51,900 nucleotides of DNA from an uncultured Pirellulaceae bacterium (lineage in GTDB: Bacteria; Planctomycetota; Planctomycetia; Pirellulales; Pirellulaceae), in NCBI GenBank assembly GCA_905480545.1, contig CAJQQR010000099.1, positions 1 through 51,900 of the forward strand, in the 5' to 3' direction. Made by a program: the position numbers and the translations under genes. Of the stretch, positions 18,539-25,669 are shown in pieces. How positions within the stretch are numbered: the first letter of the stretch is position 1; each line of letters begins with the position of its first letter. The notes below the pieces were generated by a model that was given only the letters and a program-made list of their open reading frames with translations, searched no databases and was not told the DNA's origin.

Positions 18539-19342
18539 TTAGTCAATAAACATGATGTCATCATCATTTCGGGAAGGATTTGACGGTAGATCATCCGATC
18601 GATTTGTTGGGGATTTGGTTGAGGGTGGAATTGGAGATGCGGGAAATTCAATCGGAGATTCGTCAGTTGAATGTTCCTTGGCTGAATCCAGTTGAACCGG
18701 CCGTTGTTGCATTGGCAATGGTTGTGCTGGCAGAGCTGGAGACCGTTCTTCGCCTCCGATGTAAAGCACATCGCGATCTTGTTGTTTGACGATAGCGGAT
18801 CGAGATTTCTTTTCCGTGCGACGAACGTACTGAACAACATTGGATTGTCTTGCAATCGAATGGTCTCGAAGCGGGCGAGGATCAAGCGGAAGTTTGAACG
18901 CACATTTGTTTCGATACCAATCACGAGCCGTGTATTGGCTTGACCCATTAAGATCAACGTGAGCGAGTCGAATGACGTCCCATAATCGCTCGCAAATAAT
19001 TTCGATCGAAAGATTCTCTTCCCAAACCAATCCAATGTCTTCCAAGTCGACAAATCCGCTATTGGACAAATTGGGATGAAAAATTGGGGTAAGCCATTTC
19101 AAATCCGGTTCGCGGGCTGGATACAAGTAGGCCATTTGGATTTGGATTTGATGGAGCTCGACAACTTCTGGTTCCGAATCCGATCCGTTCGGGCGTCCGA
19201 TTCCTTTACCGGAAAAGGTAACAATGAACTTGTCCGGCGGATCGCCCGAAAACTCAAAATCAAAAATCGAGCTTTGTTTTTTTAGCCCGCGAAGTGTCTC
19301 AACCTCTTGCCATAACCGTTTTTCTCGATTTTCATCGCTCAT
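18539..19342 (-). CDS. E2-like (UBC fold) protein lacking the catalytic Cys; UEV-like
   Basis: The 267-residue protein has a UBC-like domain in residues about 10-165. The segment LKWLTPIFHPNLSNSGFVDLED holds the E2 hallmark HPN at 89-91. At the position where the paralogue at 22868-23647 has its active Cys (eight residues after the HPN Asn), this protein has Asp99, so thioester formation is not possible there. Flanking residues align well with the paralogue (SSIFDF/SSILDF, FSGKGI/FHGKGL, CERLWDVIR/CKMLWDMIR). A Pro/Ser-rich linker ends in DDDIMFID, nearly identical to the paralogue's tail. It is likely a UEV-type partner or regulator of the active E2. The start is 32 bases after the membrane JAB stop codon. 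Confidence 0.85.
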   Translation of the reverse strand: MSDENREKRLWQEVETLRGLKKQSSIFDFEFSGDPPDKFIVTFSGKGIGRPNGSDSEPEVVELHQIQIQMAYLYPAREPDLKWLTPIFHPNLSNSGFVDLEDIGLVWEENLSIEIICERLWDVIRLAHVDLNGSSQYTARDWYRNKCAFKLPLDPRPLRDHSIARQSNVVQYVRRTEKKSRSAIVKQQDRDVLYIGGEERSPALPAQPLPMQQRPVQLDSAKEHSTDESPIEFPASPIPPSTKSPTNRSDDLPSNPSRNDDDIMFID

Positions 19343-19374
19343 CTATTTACTACTCGGGATTGATTACCAATGAG

Positions 19375-20799
19375 TTATTCGCGTTTGTCGGTGGAATCTT
19401 TGCTTTCTTCGTCTCGGATTTCAAATGGCTCCGCCGCAGGTTCCGATTCGGCCTCGGATTCGTTGGTTGTTGGTTCAGTGTTCGTTGAAGAGGACCTTGA
19501 AATGGTCTCACGCTCTCTATCGAAAATCTCGCCTTGTTCCTCATCTCGGAACCGGCCAAACAAAAAGCCCGCAATGCCTGCACCGATCCCGGTGACAAAA
19601 ACTGCGACGACGAAAATGGTGATCACCAAACCATCCTGGAAGAAAGAAATACCACCTTCGCCCGATTCTTTTAAACTTTTGAGTTTTGCGTTAGTTGTTT
19701 TTAATGTCTTGCTCTTTATCTCCAATTCTGCTTCAGCCTTTTTGAGCTCAGAAGTAGACTTTTTGGACTTCGCCAACGCTTTGCTCAATGCGGTTTTCAT
19801 AACGTCACGATTTACATTTGCATCCTCAGCACGTTTTGCTAGTTCTAAATTATTTCCAAGTGCGATGGCCAGTTCTGCTTTTCCATCGCCGGCAGCCTTT
19901 AGTGCAAGTTGCATCACCTCCACTTTTTCAGCGTAGTTTTTGCTGTCGACCAGATCTTCGACTTTTTTGGTGATATCGGCTAATTGACTGGCATCGGGGC
20001 CACTGAATAGTAGTTTCCAGGAGATGAGCATGAGAAAGAAGAATTGCATCGTTAGCAATGCCATAATTCCCAGATTCAGGTTTGAGTTTCGCGAATCGCT
20101 GATGTTGACAATCGGAGCGGACTGCGGGCCAATCGAGCCCGCAATTCCCGAGTTTCTAAATTCAGGTGACATACCCAATTTGCCTTTCAATTGATGAGCG
20201 AAATACTCGATTTCGGATTGACGGAATCGAGAGCCAATTAAGTAAAAGCCACCCGTTCGACGAATCCGATCTTTAGCAGCAGGCTCCCAATGAAACCAGC
20301 CGCGATCACCACGACACGGATCAATCACCAACGCCAAATCGAGTGGGCGATTGAAAAAGTTGTCGCAAATAAACATGTCCATGCCAGATAAAAACACACC
20401 CCAATCCGGATGCGTATGGTACCAGCCGACCATTTGTAATTCTTTTGGGAATTCGTCCCGTTGACGAGAAATTTGCTGCCAAGTCTCGTGCGTGAACTTA
20501 AAGCTTCCCTTGGTCGCCTCGTAGTGCTCAGCGCGAAGACTATCGGTGACCAGCACAAATGCGTTGCCCTCGTCGTCTTCAAATTGTCCGCCCAGCATCA
20601 CACCGCCAAGTTCGACCGACGTATCGGTCAAGGCATGCGACTCCATATCTCGCATCACATCGATGTCGACAAAAATGGGAAGGTCAGCGTCCTCGGGGGA
20701 ATGGACGGGTACTACTGCATAATGACGATTTTGATCAGGCCGTAATTGGACATCGGGTCCCGCCTCCTCAACATCACCAAATTGCATGTCCATGTCCAC
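19375..20799 (-). CDS. membrane-anchored JAMM/JAB metalloprotease with periplasmic coiled coil
   Basis: The 474-residue protein begins with a JAB/MPN domain: E63 in VELGGVMLGG, then GWYHTHPDWGVFLSGMD, giving zinc ligands H128, H130 and D141 and the conserved S138. This is the complete JAMM motif of deubiquitinase-type isopeptidases. After the catalytic domain come a hydrophobic helix (about 244-265), a charged coiled coil (about 272-380, many Ala/Lys/Glu), a second hydrophobic helix (about 388-415) and an acidic Ser/Thr/Glu tail. With the JAB domain in the cytoplasm, the coiled coil would be periplasmic. It is a paralogue of the soluble JAB at 22211-22756. The start could also be the ATG at 20793 or 20787. 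Confidence 0.87.
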   Translation of the reverse strand: MDMDMQFGDVEEAGPDVQLRPDQNRHYAVVPVHSPEDADLPIFVDIDVMRDMESHALTDTSVELGGVMLGGQFEDDEGNAFVLVTDSLRAEHYEATKGSFKFTHETWQQISRQRDEFPKELQMVGWYHTHPDWGVFLSGMDMFICDNFFNRPLDLALVIDPCRGDRGWFHWEPAAKDRIRRTGGFYLIGSRFRQSEIEYFAHQLKGKLGMSPEFRNSGIAGSIGPQSAPIVNISDSRNSNLNLGIMALLTMQFFFLMLISWKLLFSGPDASQLADITKKVEDLVDSKNYAEKVEVMQLALKAAGDGKAELAIALGNNLELAKRAEDANVNRDVMKTALSKALAKSKKSTSELKKAEAELEIKSKTLKTTNAKLKSLKESGEGGISFFQDGLVITIFVVAVFVTGIGAGIAGFLFGRFRDEEQGEIFDRERETISRSSSTNTEPTTNESEAESEPAAEPFEIRDEESKDSTDKRE

Positions 20800-20876
20800 A
20801 ATACGTTTTTACCCTTTATAAGTTTTTAAAAAACAGCGATTTAGCTGTTCTTCTATTTTAGTCGATCGTGCGTCGA

Positions 20877-22058
20877 TTAGGGGCGATATCGTTTTTCGTA
20901 GAGCGAATCGCGATCACCATCCAGTTCCAGAAACACCTCTTTGTCGTCCGTCTGAAAGCAAACAACATCGTACGCCGGAATCCCCACTTCATCGATACGC
21001 TTCGAAAGCAGTCCGGAGTCTGAATTGATTAAATGCGTCAAATTGGGTTTGCGATCCGTTCCACAGATTTCACATTTGATTCGATTGGCATTCACGGAAT
21101 AGGTTGGAAGGTATACCGGTTCAGAAGAATTGCACTGAACGCAATCGATTGTTTGCACGAGGTCTCTATCGAGGTTTAGCGAAACGTTTTTGGATTGTAA
21201 TTTTTCTTCCGCAAAACCGAAAAGCTTTTCCAACGGGTCAGACGCGGATAAACCGGTTTTCAATGCCTCGCCATAAGTGTGGTGGCTGAGGCAGTCTGGA
21301 TTGTGCTGGTAATTGGTTTTGTAGAAATTGTTTGCGATTCCGTTGAAAACCATGGCCCCGCCGTCTTCGACTTTCATGCCGTGTATCAGTTTTAGGGCCT
21401 CCTGAGTTTGGAGTCCTGCGATGATGGACGCAATGGTAGGAGCGGTCGGGACTTTGCCCTCAAGAATGTCTTCTCTTTTTAAAAGTGGGCAGCTGTATCT
21501 TAAGCTCATTAAACGATAATCATTTTCAGTCATGGCACATTCGTAGCAGGCACCGTCTGGTGGAACGAATACTTTAGCTACGCCGTTGATCTCTTGAATC
21601 CCACCATCAACCCAGGGTGTGCCGACTTTCCACGACATGCGGTTGACCCATAATCTGGCTTCGCGATTGTCCAAACAACCAATGATTACATCCATATCGC
21701 GGATCAGGCCAAGGCCGACATCGGTCATAACGTTTCCATGCGTCGGATAGAAAGTTGTATCGCGATTCATGTCATAAAGGGCTTTCGCCGCAGCGTGAAC
21801 TTTAGGTTGGCCGTTATCCGCTTCTCGAAAAAGCACCGAACGGGTCAGGTTGGAGTCTTCGACGCAATCCAAGTCGATTCCAAAGACGTGCCCTACGCCC
21901 ATTAAAGCAAGGTTTTTCGCCACTTCATTACCGAGTGCGCCGATTCCAACAACAAGCACTTTGGCCGAATGCAGTTTCTCCTGATCCCACCAAGCGATCA
22001 ATCGCATTCGGGAATACCGGTCATCGTCGTCAATAATGAGAGCGTCGTCGGAAGGCAT
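20877..22058 (-). CDS. E1-like ubiquitin/ThiF-fold activating enzyme with extra C-terminal zinc ribbon
   Basis: The 393-residue protein has the ThiF/E1 adenylation fold: VLVVGIGALGNEVAKNLALMGVG (nucleotide loop at 38-43), DLDCVEDSNLTRSVLF with the R73 expected to contact ATP phosphates, and GCLDNREARLWVNR. C171/C174 (CYEC) match the first half of the usual zinc site. C190 in RYSCPLL is the best candidate for the catalytic Cys on the crossover loop. Beyond the E1 core, C306/C309 and C329/C332 form another CxxC-x19-CxxC zinc ribbon. It would adenylate the C-terminal Gly of the Ubl at 23932-24219 and pass it to the E2. It lies between the soluble and the membrane JAB genes. Confidence 0.9.
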   Translation of the reverse strand: MPSDDALIIDDDDRYSRMRLIAWWDQEKLHSAKVLVVGIGALGNEVAKNLALMGVGHVFGIDLDCVEDSNLTRSVLFREADNGQPKVHAAAKALYDMNRDTTFYPTHGNVMTDVGLGLIRDMDVIIGCLDNREARLWVNRMSWKVGTPWVDGGIQEINGVAKVFVPPDGACYECAMTENDYRLMSLRYSCPLLKREDILEGKVPTAPTIASIIAGLQTQEALKLIHGMKVEDGGAMVFNGIANNFYKTNYQHNPDCLSHHTYGEALKTGLSASDPLEKLFGFAEEKLQSKNVSLNLDRDLVQTIDCVQCNSSEPVYLPTYSVNANRIKCEICGTDRKPNLTHLINSDSGLLSKRIDEVGIPAYDVVCFQTDDKEVFLELDGDRDSLYEKRYRP

Positions 22059-22210
22059 ACTAAATTAGGTACTCCAGATGGGATGATTGTGCAGTTGCAA
22101 AATGACGGAAAGGTGATGACCTCGGGATTTCGCTGGCTTCCATTTTACCGGCCAACCCCTCGCGGTTTAATCCATGCATCGATCACCAGCTTTCCAACGG
22201 GGTATGGTTC

Positions 22211-22756
22211 TCAATTTGTATCGGGAACGTAAACAAATCCGCAATCATGGACGTCATCCTGTTGCCATTGAAAAAACGCAAACTCGCGTTGGTTGGGATC
22301 GACGACCATTGCGATCTGCCAGTCACAGCCGAAAAAATTCCGATGAATAAAAAGGTCATAGGCCGACAGGAATACGCCCAGCCCGGGATGAGTGTGGTGC
22401 CACCCGATGATTCGCTTGTCGCTAAATCGCGACGCGACCTCATTGTTAGCTTGTGACCAAGTATCGTGAGTAAAAGTCAGTGAAGCAGAATGCGATTTGA
22501 CGTCGACCGCCGGTAAAAAGTGCTCTACTTCGACATAGCGAAAATCTTTTCCGGAATCCTTGTCAACATAAAGATTGCCAATCAAGAATCCACCGATCTC
22601 TCGTTGCAAATCTTCGTCAGAAAAATCCAGAATTGCATCAAGGACACAGTCGCGAATGAAAATGGTTACTGCCTTTTTTTCGATGCGTCCAATCCGCTGA
22701 CATTTACCGTTGATTGACTGTTTTATCGGAGCAGGTTTTGCGATCGGCTCGATCAT
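22211..22756 (-). CDS. soluble JAMM/JAB metalloprotease of the Ubl operon
   Basis: The 181-residue protein is a compact JAB/MPN domain without membrane segments. The active site is complete: E53 in REIGGFLIG, and GWHHTHPGLGVFLSAYD supplying H121, H123, S131 and D134. JAMM proteases with this context cleave ubiquitin-like modifiers from targets or trim precursors. The Ubl here already ends in Gly, so deconjugation is the more likely job. The start ATG has a strong AAGGAG seven bases upstream, the best ribosome-binding site in the operon. Sequence around SLTFTHDTW and GVFLSxxD is shared with the membrane-anchored paralogue. Confidence 0.9.
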   Translation of the reverse strand: MIEPIAKPAPIKQSINGKCQRIGRIEKKAVTIFIRDCVLDAILDFSDEDLQREIGGFLIGNLYVDKDSGKDFRYVEVEHFLPAVDVKSHSASLTFTHDTWSQANNEVASRFSDKRIIGWHHTHPGLGVFLSAYDLFIHRNFFGCDWQIAMVVDPNQREFAFFQWQQDDVHDCGFVYVPDTN

Positions 22757-22867
22757 TTCTTAACTCCTTTATTGTTTCACCAACAATTGCTTATTTGAGC
22801 ATGCCAATGGTCTCGGATGAGTATCCGCGAAAAGCCATTCGTGCTTGTTGACAAAATATTGGACCAA

Positions 22868-23647
22868 TCATTCGATAAACATGATGTCGTTGTCGTTGTC
22901 CAATTCTCCGTTGGGTCGCTTTGGTGGATCTGTTGGGTCGAGAAAGTGAACCTCGGATTCATTAATGCGATTGTGATCAGGATTGGCAGGTGAATGTGAA
23001 CTCTGTATTGGCGAAATAGGCGGTATCGAAGATGGCCCGCCTAAATTTGAAGGGGGGCCGGGCCGCGTTGGTTGCCGCTGCAATTCGGCTCTTCGACTCT
23101 CTAGTCGCCGGGAATCTGCTCCCTCTGTCTTCGCGTCTTCCCGTACGACGTTCACAATGTTTCGAAGTGGGCGATCGTCCACAGGAAGGGTGTATAGCGT
23201 TTGGTTCTTGGTCCAGACCGCTGCCTCACGATTGTAGGGACTTTCGATATCAAAATTTCTGTATCGAATCATGTCCCACAGCATCTTGCATAATTCATCG
23301 ATCATCAAGCTTGGAACCCAATGCGTTCCGTATCCACCCAAACAAACCACACCACTGGCTGATATGTTGGGGTGAAAAATCGGTGTCTGCCATGCTAACT
23401 CCGGGATCATGCGTGGATAAGCAGAAGTTAGCGTGATTGTAACTTCGTGATAATCCCGCAACATGACGTCGGTGGAGTCCGGGACTCGAAACAGCCCTTT
23501 TCCGTGAAAGGAGATTCGATATTGCTCAGGCGGGCTTCCGCTGCCCTGGAAATCAAGAATTGAGCTTTCTTTTGAAAGTTCCTGCAAAGCTCGAAAGTCG
23601 GAGTTCAGTCGGCGCTCACGTGGCGATCGCCGTCGTTCAAATGCCAT
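22868..23647 (-). CDS. E2-like ubiquitin-conjugating enzyme with catalytic Cys
   Basis: The 259-residue protein has a UBC fold in residues about 15-165. LAWQTPIFHPNISASGVVCLGGYGTHW contains the HPN motif at 92-94 and the catalytic Cys at 102, the same spacing pattern as canonical E2s. WVPSLMIDELCKMLWDMIRYRNFD follows as in the C-terminal helices of E2s. A Pro/Ser/Gly-rich disordered tail of about 80 residues ends in DNDIMFIE. It would accept the Ubl from the E1 at 20877-22058. Its paralogue five genes later in the operon keeps HPN and the tail but has Asp instead of the Cys. A gap of 284 bases with three 17-bp tandem repeats separates it from the Ubl gene. Confidence 0.9.
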   Translation of the reverse strand: MAFERRRSPRERRLNSDFRALQELSKESSILDFQGSGSPPEQYRISFHGKGLFRVPDSTDVMLRDYHEVTITLTSAYPRMIPELAWQTPIFHPNISASGVVCLGGYGTHWVPSLMIDELCKMLWDMIRYRNFDIESPYNREAAVWTKNQTLYTLPVDDRPLRNIVNVVREDAKTEGADSRRLESRRAELQRQPTRPGPPSNLGGPSSIPPISPIQSSHSPANPDHNRINESEVHFLDPTDPPKRPNGELDNDNDIMFIE

Positions 23648-23834
23648 GAATTATTCCAATTATCACTTCGTTGAGTCGGCCCTGAATGATCAAGGCTCAA
23701 AAAATGCTTTATTCCAGTAGGTTAACGTTAAATCGCGAATCGCCGCTTCCGGCATTCACCTCATTCGTTTTGATAAAACCTTTAACGACAAAAACGTGTA
23801 ATATCAACCAATCGTAAGAAGAGCGTCGCTGGCG

Positions 23835-23885
23835 GGTCTCAACGCGTGACAGGTCTCAACGTGTGACAGGTCTCAACGTGTGACA
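23835..23885. repeat. three 17-bp tandem repeats between Ubl and E2 genes
   Basis: Three adjacent units of GGTCTCAACGyGTGACA (23835-23851, 23852-23868, 23869-23885) differ at one position only, and a partial fourth unit begins afterwards. They lie in the 284-base gap downstream of the Ubl stop and upstream of the active E2. They may be a protein-binding array or a polymorphic spacer. No gene is recognised in this gap. Confidence 0.85.
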
Positions 23886-23931
23886 GGTGCCGGAGCGAAA
23901 CGTGACTGGCAACAGATGCCCTCATGCAGGC

Positions 23932-24219
23932 TTACCCTGCAACAATTTCTGGGTAGACAATGAGATGGTCACCTTCTGAAACTCCAGAATCACCCAGGGT
24001 CTGATCTTCTCGCAGTCGTCTACCACCTTCCTTGTGATCAAGGCTGTAGCTCATTGGTTGGCCGTCTGGACCCATTACGGGAAGATTCATTTTGGTAATG
24101 ATGTTCGGTAAGATTCGCTTGACAGTAACTGAATCTGCAATCACGGCCTCGACTGATTTAGCACCCGTTTGATCAAGAAAAGTAACCCGGGTACCCTGTC
24201 TCTCATTCACCTGCGACAT
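23932..24219 (-). CDS. ubiquitin-like modifier protein, YukD/EsaB-like beta-grasp
   Basis: The 95-residue protein has the pattern of a beta-grasp fold: VTFLDQTGAKSVEAVIADSVTVKRILPNIITKMNL, a Gly/Asp turn (PDGQPMSYSLDHKEGGRRL), DQTLGDSGVSEGDHLIVYPEIVAG. The 'L-x-x-x-x-TL-x-x-x-GV-x-x-GD-x-L' ending is typical of ubiquitin and of YukD/EsaB-type proteins. The chain ends directly after a single Gly (VAG), which suits E1 adenylation without proteolytic maturation. It is the first gene of the E1/E2/JAB/RING operon. A GGAG motif lies seven bases before the ATG. YukD relatives also serve type VII secretion, but no such genes are nearby. Confidence 0.87.
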   Translation of the reverse strand: MSQVNERQGTRVTFLDQTGAKSVEAVIADSVTVKRILPNIITKMNLPVMGPDGQPMSYSLDHKEGGRRLREDQTLGDSGVSEGDHLIVYPEIVAG

Positions 24220-24832
24220 TCTGCAACTCCATGCAATAAAACAAGTTGTATTTTATTTTGACATTTTGCCCATAAAAATGTTCATTTCAAAACGCCATAT
24301 ACAAATAGAGACTTTCCGCCCGAAAGTTTCAAACGAATCCCCAATTGCAGTCATATTTTGAGATTTTACCAATGATTCGTCGACACCTCTGAAATATTAC
24401 CACGTTTCTGATCATTTTTTAACTTGTCCCGGATCTTGGGGATCAATTTCGGACATCGATTGCGATTTGGCGATGTTTCTTCTGCATGAAAATTCCTACC
24501 GTTAAAAAAACGCACTTTTTTTGACGCCGGAGGCAAATAGCGAGGGTTTGCTTCGATCTCTTTTACGAGCCTCTTGGACGCAACTCGTTTTGGCCACCTA
24601 ATTTGGCGTGCCGAGGACGTGTTGCTCAATGACCACATGTTTATTTTTTTCGACTTTCGTCGTTCGTCCTATCGGTTAGTCAGATTCTATCGCGCAGGTT
24701 GATTTCCTTTTCAGAAGAATCAACCGCTTTGTGATCAAGTTGCGCCAACCCATCGTTAAATCGAACCTAATTTTTGGTGTCGCAAGACAAGTTAATTGAC
24801 CCTTAACTCGCCAACAAGTTAGTTGAATCCCC
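24220..24832. promoter_or_regulatory. 613-base divergent intergenic region upstream of the Ubl operon
   Basis: This region separates the minus-strand Ubl operon from the plus-strand gene at 24833, so it should hold promoters for both. It is AT-rich close to the Ubl start (24238-24310). At 24311-24327 ACTTTC-CGCCC-GAAAGT is a perfect 6-bp inverted repeat with a 5-base spacer, about 92 bases before the Ubl ATG, and is a candidate operator. A 90-codon open frame at 24366-24638 (minus) has no recognisable features and is not called as a gene. Confidence 0.5.
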
Positions 24833-25669
24833 ATGGGCTTTCTCAATCAATTTTTTGCGGATGTGTTTAATCAAGACACCGCAACGCCGAAAAAAAACAG
24901 TTCCTTCGAAAAGATCAGCAACGAGGAACTCAAAGTTCATCTTAACATCGCCAAGTATGATGACTTTGAGTTGACCGATGCCATTCGTCCATCGTACGAC
25001 ATTCGGATTAAGCCCCAACAGGCCTACCGATATGATTGTTATGTCGATGAAGAGAACGGATCGAATGTGCCCGTCATCATGGCGTCTGCCACTCGCCATG
25101 AGCTTTTCGACCTATTCATCGAATTAATTCGCCCGTTGGGTGATACTGTCGATGTCGTTTTGGAAACCAGTCACAACAACAGCGACGGGCATAATGACCT
25201 GTACCGGGAGTCAATCGACATGCCCGTGCTGAAAAGCATTCTCTATGAATATGAAGATTTGCTTGTGAATGATGGCTGCACCGGAATCGCTGTATTGAAT
25301 CCCAATATTCCGCAGGAAGTCCAATTCGACGAACATAAGTTGTTGATGATTTACGGGAGTCCACTTGAGGCTTACGAGCACACACTGGAGACGAACAATG
25401 TCATCTTCAATCCAAAGGTCAAGTTCCTAACCGAAGCGGAACATGTTCATTCAACGACCGAAGATTACCAACGCCAGTTTGAAGAATTGAAAACGGCTCT
25501 TGGTATGGACGGTGATGAATATGGAAAAGAACGTCGCGACGAGCGTGATGTTGATGGCTTTGCCGGAGGAGTCGGTGAATTCGATGATGAGTTTGAGTTG
25601 CCAGAATCTGGATGTTATGAATTCGAAGATCCTTTTGACGCAGAGGATGACGGCTATTCAGCATGTTGA
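24833..25669 (+). CDS. acidic protein of unknown function
   Basis: The 278-residue protein has no signal peptide or membrane helix. Residues about 28-200 look globular with alternating strands and helices (LKVHLNIAKYDDFELTDAIRPSYDIRI, ATRHELFDLFIELIRPLGDTVDVVLETS, CTGIAVLNPNIPQEVQFDEHKLLMIYG). The last 70 residues are very rich in Asp, Glu and Gly and probably disordered. The pattern resembles cytoplasmic conserved proteins of planctomycetes, but I cannot assign a family. It is divergent from the Ubl operon, sharing its upstream region, so co-regulation is possible. Confidence 0.72.
   Translation: MGFLNQFFADVFNQDTATPKKNSSFEKISNEELKVHLNIAKYDDFELTDAIRPSYDIRIKPQQAYRYDCYVDEENGSNVPVIMASATRHELFDLFIELIRPLGDTVDVVLETSHNNSDGHNDLYRESIDMPVLKSILYEYEDLLVNDGCTGIAVLNPNIPQEVQFDEHKLLMIYGSPLEAYEHTLETNNVIFNPKVKFLTEAEHVHSTTEDYQRQFEELKTALGMDGDEYGKERRDERDVDGFAGGVGEFDDEFELPESGCYEFEDPFDAEDDGYSAC

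Noticed and set aside
23835..23885. CRISPR array
   Set aside because: Units are 17 bp and directly adjacent, with no spacers and no cas genes.
23932..24219. Type VII secretion accessory role for the YukD-like protein
   Set aside because: No EssC ATPase or WXG100 gene nearby, while E1, E2, JAB and RING genes follow directly.
24366..24638. 90-codon open frame on the minus strand upstream of the Ubl gene
   Set aside because: Composition is rich in Arg, Lys and Ser without hydrophobic core pattern, no ribosome-binding site and no recognisable domain; it lies in a likely promoter region.
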